NCBI GenBank assembly: GCA_002729495.1
Contig: PBYE01000009.1
Coordinates: 2,653-66,652, forward strand
From: Chromatiales bacterium
Lineage (GTDB): Bacteria; Pseudomonadota; Gammaproteobacteria; Steroidobacterales; GCA-2729495
DNA length: 64,000 bases
Reading direction: 5' to 3'
Positions 63,922-64,000 of this stretch are shown here, in pieces. The first letter of the stretch is position 1. Every line of letters begins with the position of its first letter. A model generated the notes under the pieces. It searched no databases and was not told where the DNA came from. It saw only the letters and a program-made list of their open reading frames with translations. The position numbers and the translations under genes were made by a program.

Positions 63922-64000
63922 GTCCGCCCATCTTCCTTCCGCAGCAAGCGAACTCCGCATTTGGCGGCTTCGATCACAACGGATAAAACCACCCCTGCGC

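Noticed and set aside
1-64000. CRISPR array, integrase, transposase, prophage or toxin-antitoxin pair
   Set aside because: I looked for regular repeats, DDE/tyrosine-recombinase motifs and small overlapping gene pairs and saw none; the only repeats are the two short ones near 45 kb and the tRNA-Ser copy.
63961-64000. Start of another gene at the right edge
   Set aside because: Only 40 bases remain; nothing can be assigned.

Overview
The window looks like a chromosomal segment of a Gammaproteobacterium. The evidence is conserved gene order: recA-recX-alaS-csrA-tRNA-Ser; FmdB-DUF502-aspS; bamD/rluD-pgeF-clpB; sucCD; pilSR-pilA-pilBCD-coaE-zapD-mutT-secA. Base composition is moderately G+C-rich by eye, with a few clearly A+T-richer islands (about 4.3-4.5, 25.7-27.5, 28.1-28.4 and 44.9-45.4 kb). 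A diheme CoxII, several Tat-exported enzymes and two UbiD-family proteins would suit an environmental, possibly marine or soil, aerobic lineage. I cannot name a genus.

Left end (1-4.8 kb): an aa3/caa3-type terminal oxidase (CtaD truncated by the window edge, CtaC carrying two extra cytochrome c domains), a cytochrome b561, and a tiny membrane protein closed by a strong terminator. Accessory metabolic island (4.8-23.7 kb): a PhoX-like Tat protein, an MBL-fold hydrolase, a UbiD decarboxylase translationally coupled to a Tat-exported alpha/beta hydrolase, an opposing operon (MDR oxidoreductase, PrpE-like acyl-CoA synthetase, nitrilase-family amidase, CMD-family protein), then a second UbiD carrying a Tat-lipoprotein signal. 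Further right are an Asp-hydroxylase-like membrane protein, a nitronate-monooxygenase-like flavoprotein, a Tat-exported aldo/keto reductase, a cytochrome c with an unrecognised C-terminal domain, a membrane-anchored SDR and two tandem GSTs. The most economical reading is an organic-acid or aromatic-type catabolic or detoxification island spread over cytoplasm and periplasm; the substrate is unknown.

Transition (23.8-27.9 kb): an STT3-like GT-C membrane protein, a candidate small ORF, a two-PAS sensor gene broken by an in-frame amber codon and truncated where a kinase domain would begin, a functional tRNA-Ser(GCU), and next to it a degenerate tRNA-Ser-like copy whose anticodon region is replaced by a hairpin.

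Core genome (27.9-64 kb): csrA (with a His/Gly-rich tail), alaS, recX, recA, thpR, pncC, a GT4 glycosyltransferase; a lipase-like hydrolase, aspS, DUF502, FmdB; clpB (with a visible sigma-32 promoter), pgeF, rluD; bamD; an orphan tfpZ-like pilin accessory gene and a small lipoprotein gene bracketed by imperfect direct repeats; nadE, sucCD; then the type IV pilus block pilS, pilR, two pilins (the first with a textbook sigma-54 promoter and an upstream palindrome), pilB, pilC, pilD, followed by coaE, zapD, mutT, secA and an M23 peptidase. I saw no CRISPR array, integrase, transposase or rRNA. I did not find one obvious new system. The best candidates for novelty are the Tat-lipoprotein UbiD with its surrounding island, the cytochrome c fusion, the STT3-like protein, and the damaged sensor/tRNA region.
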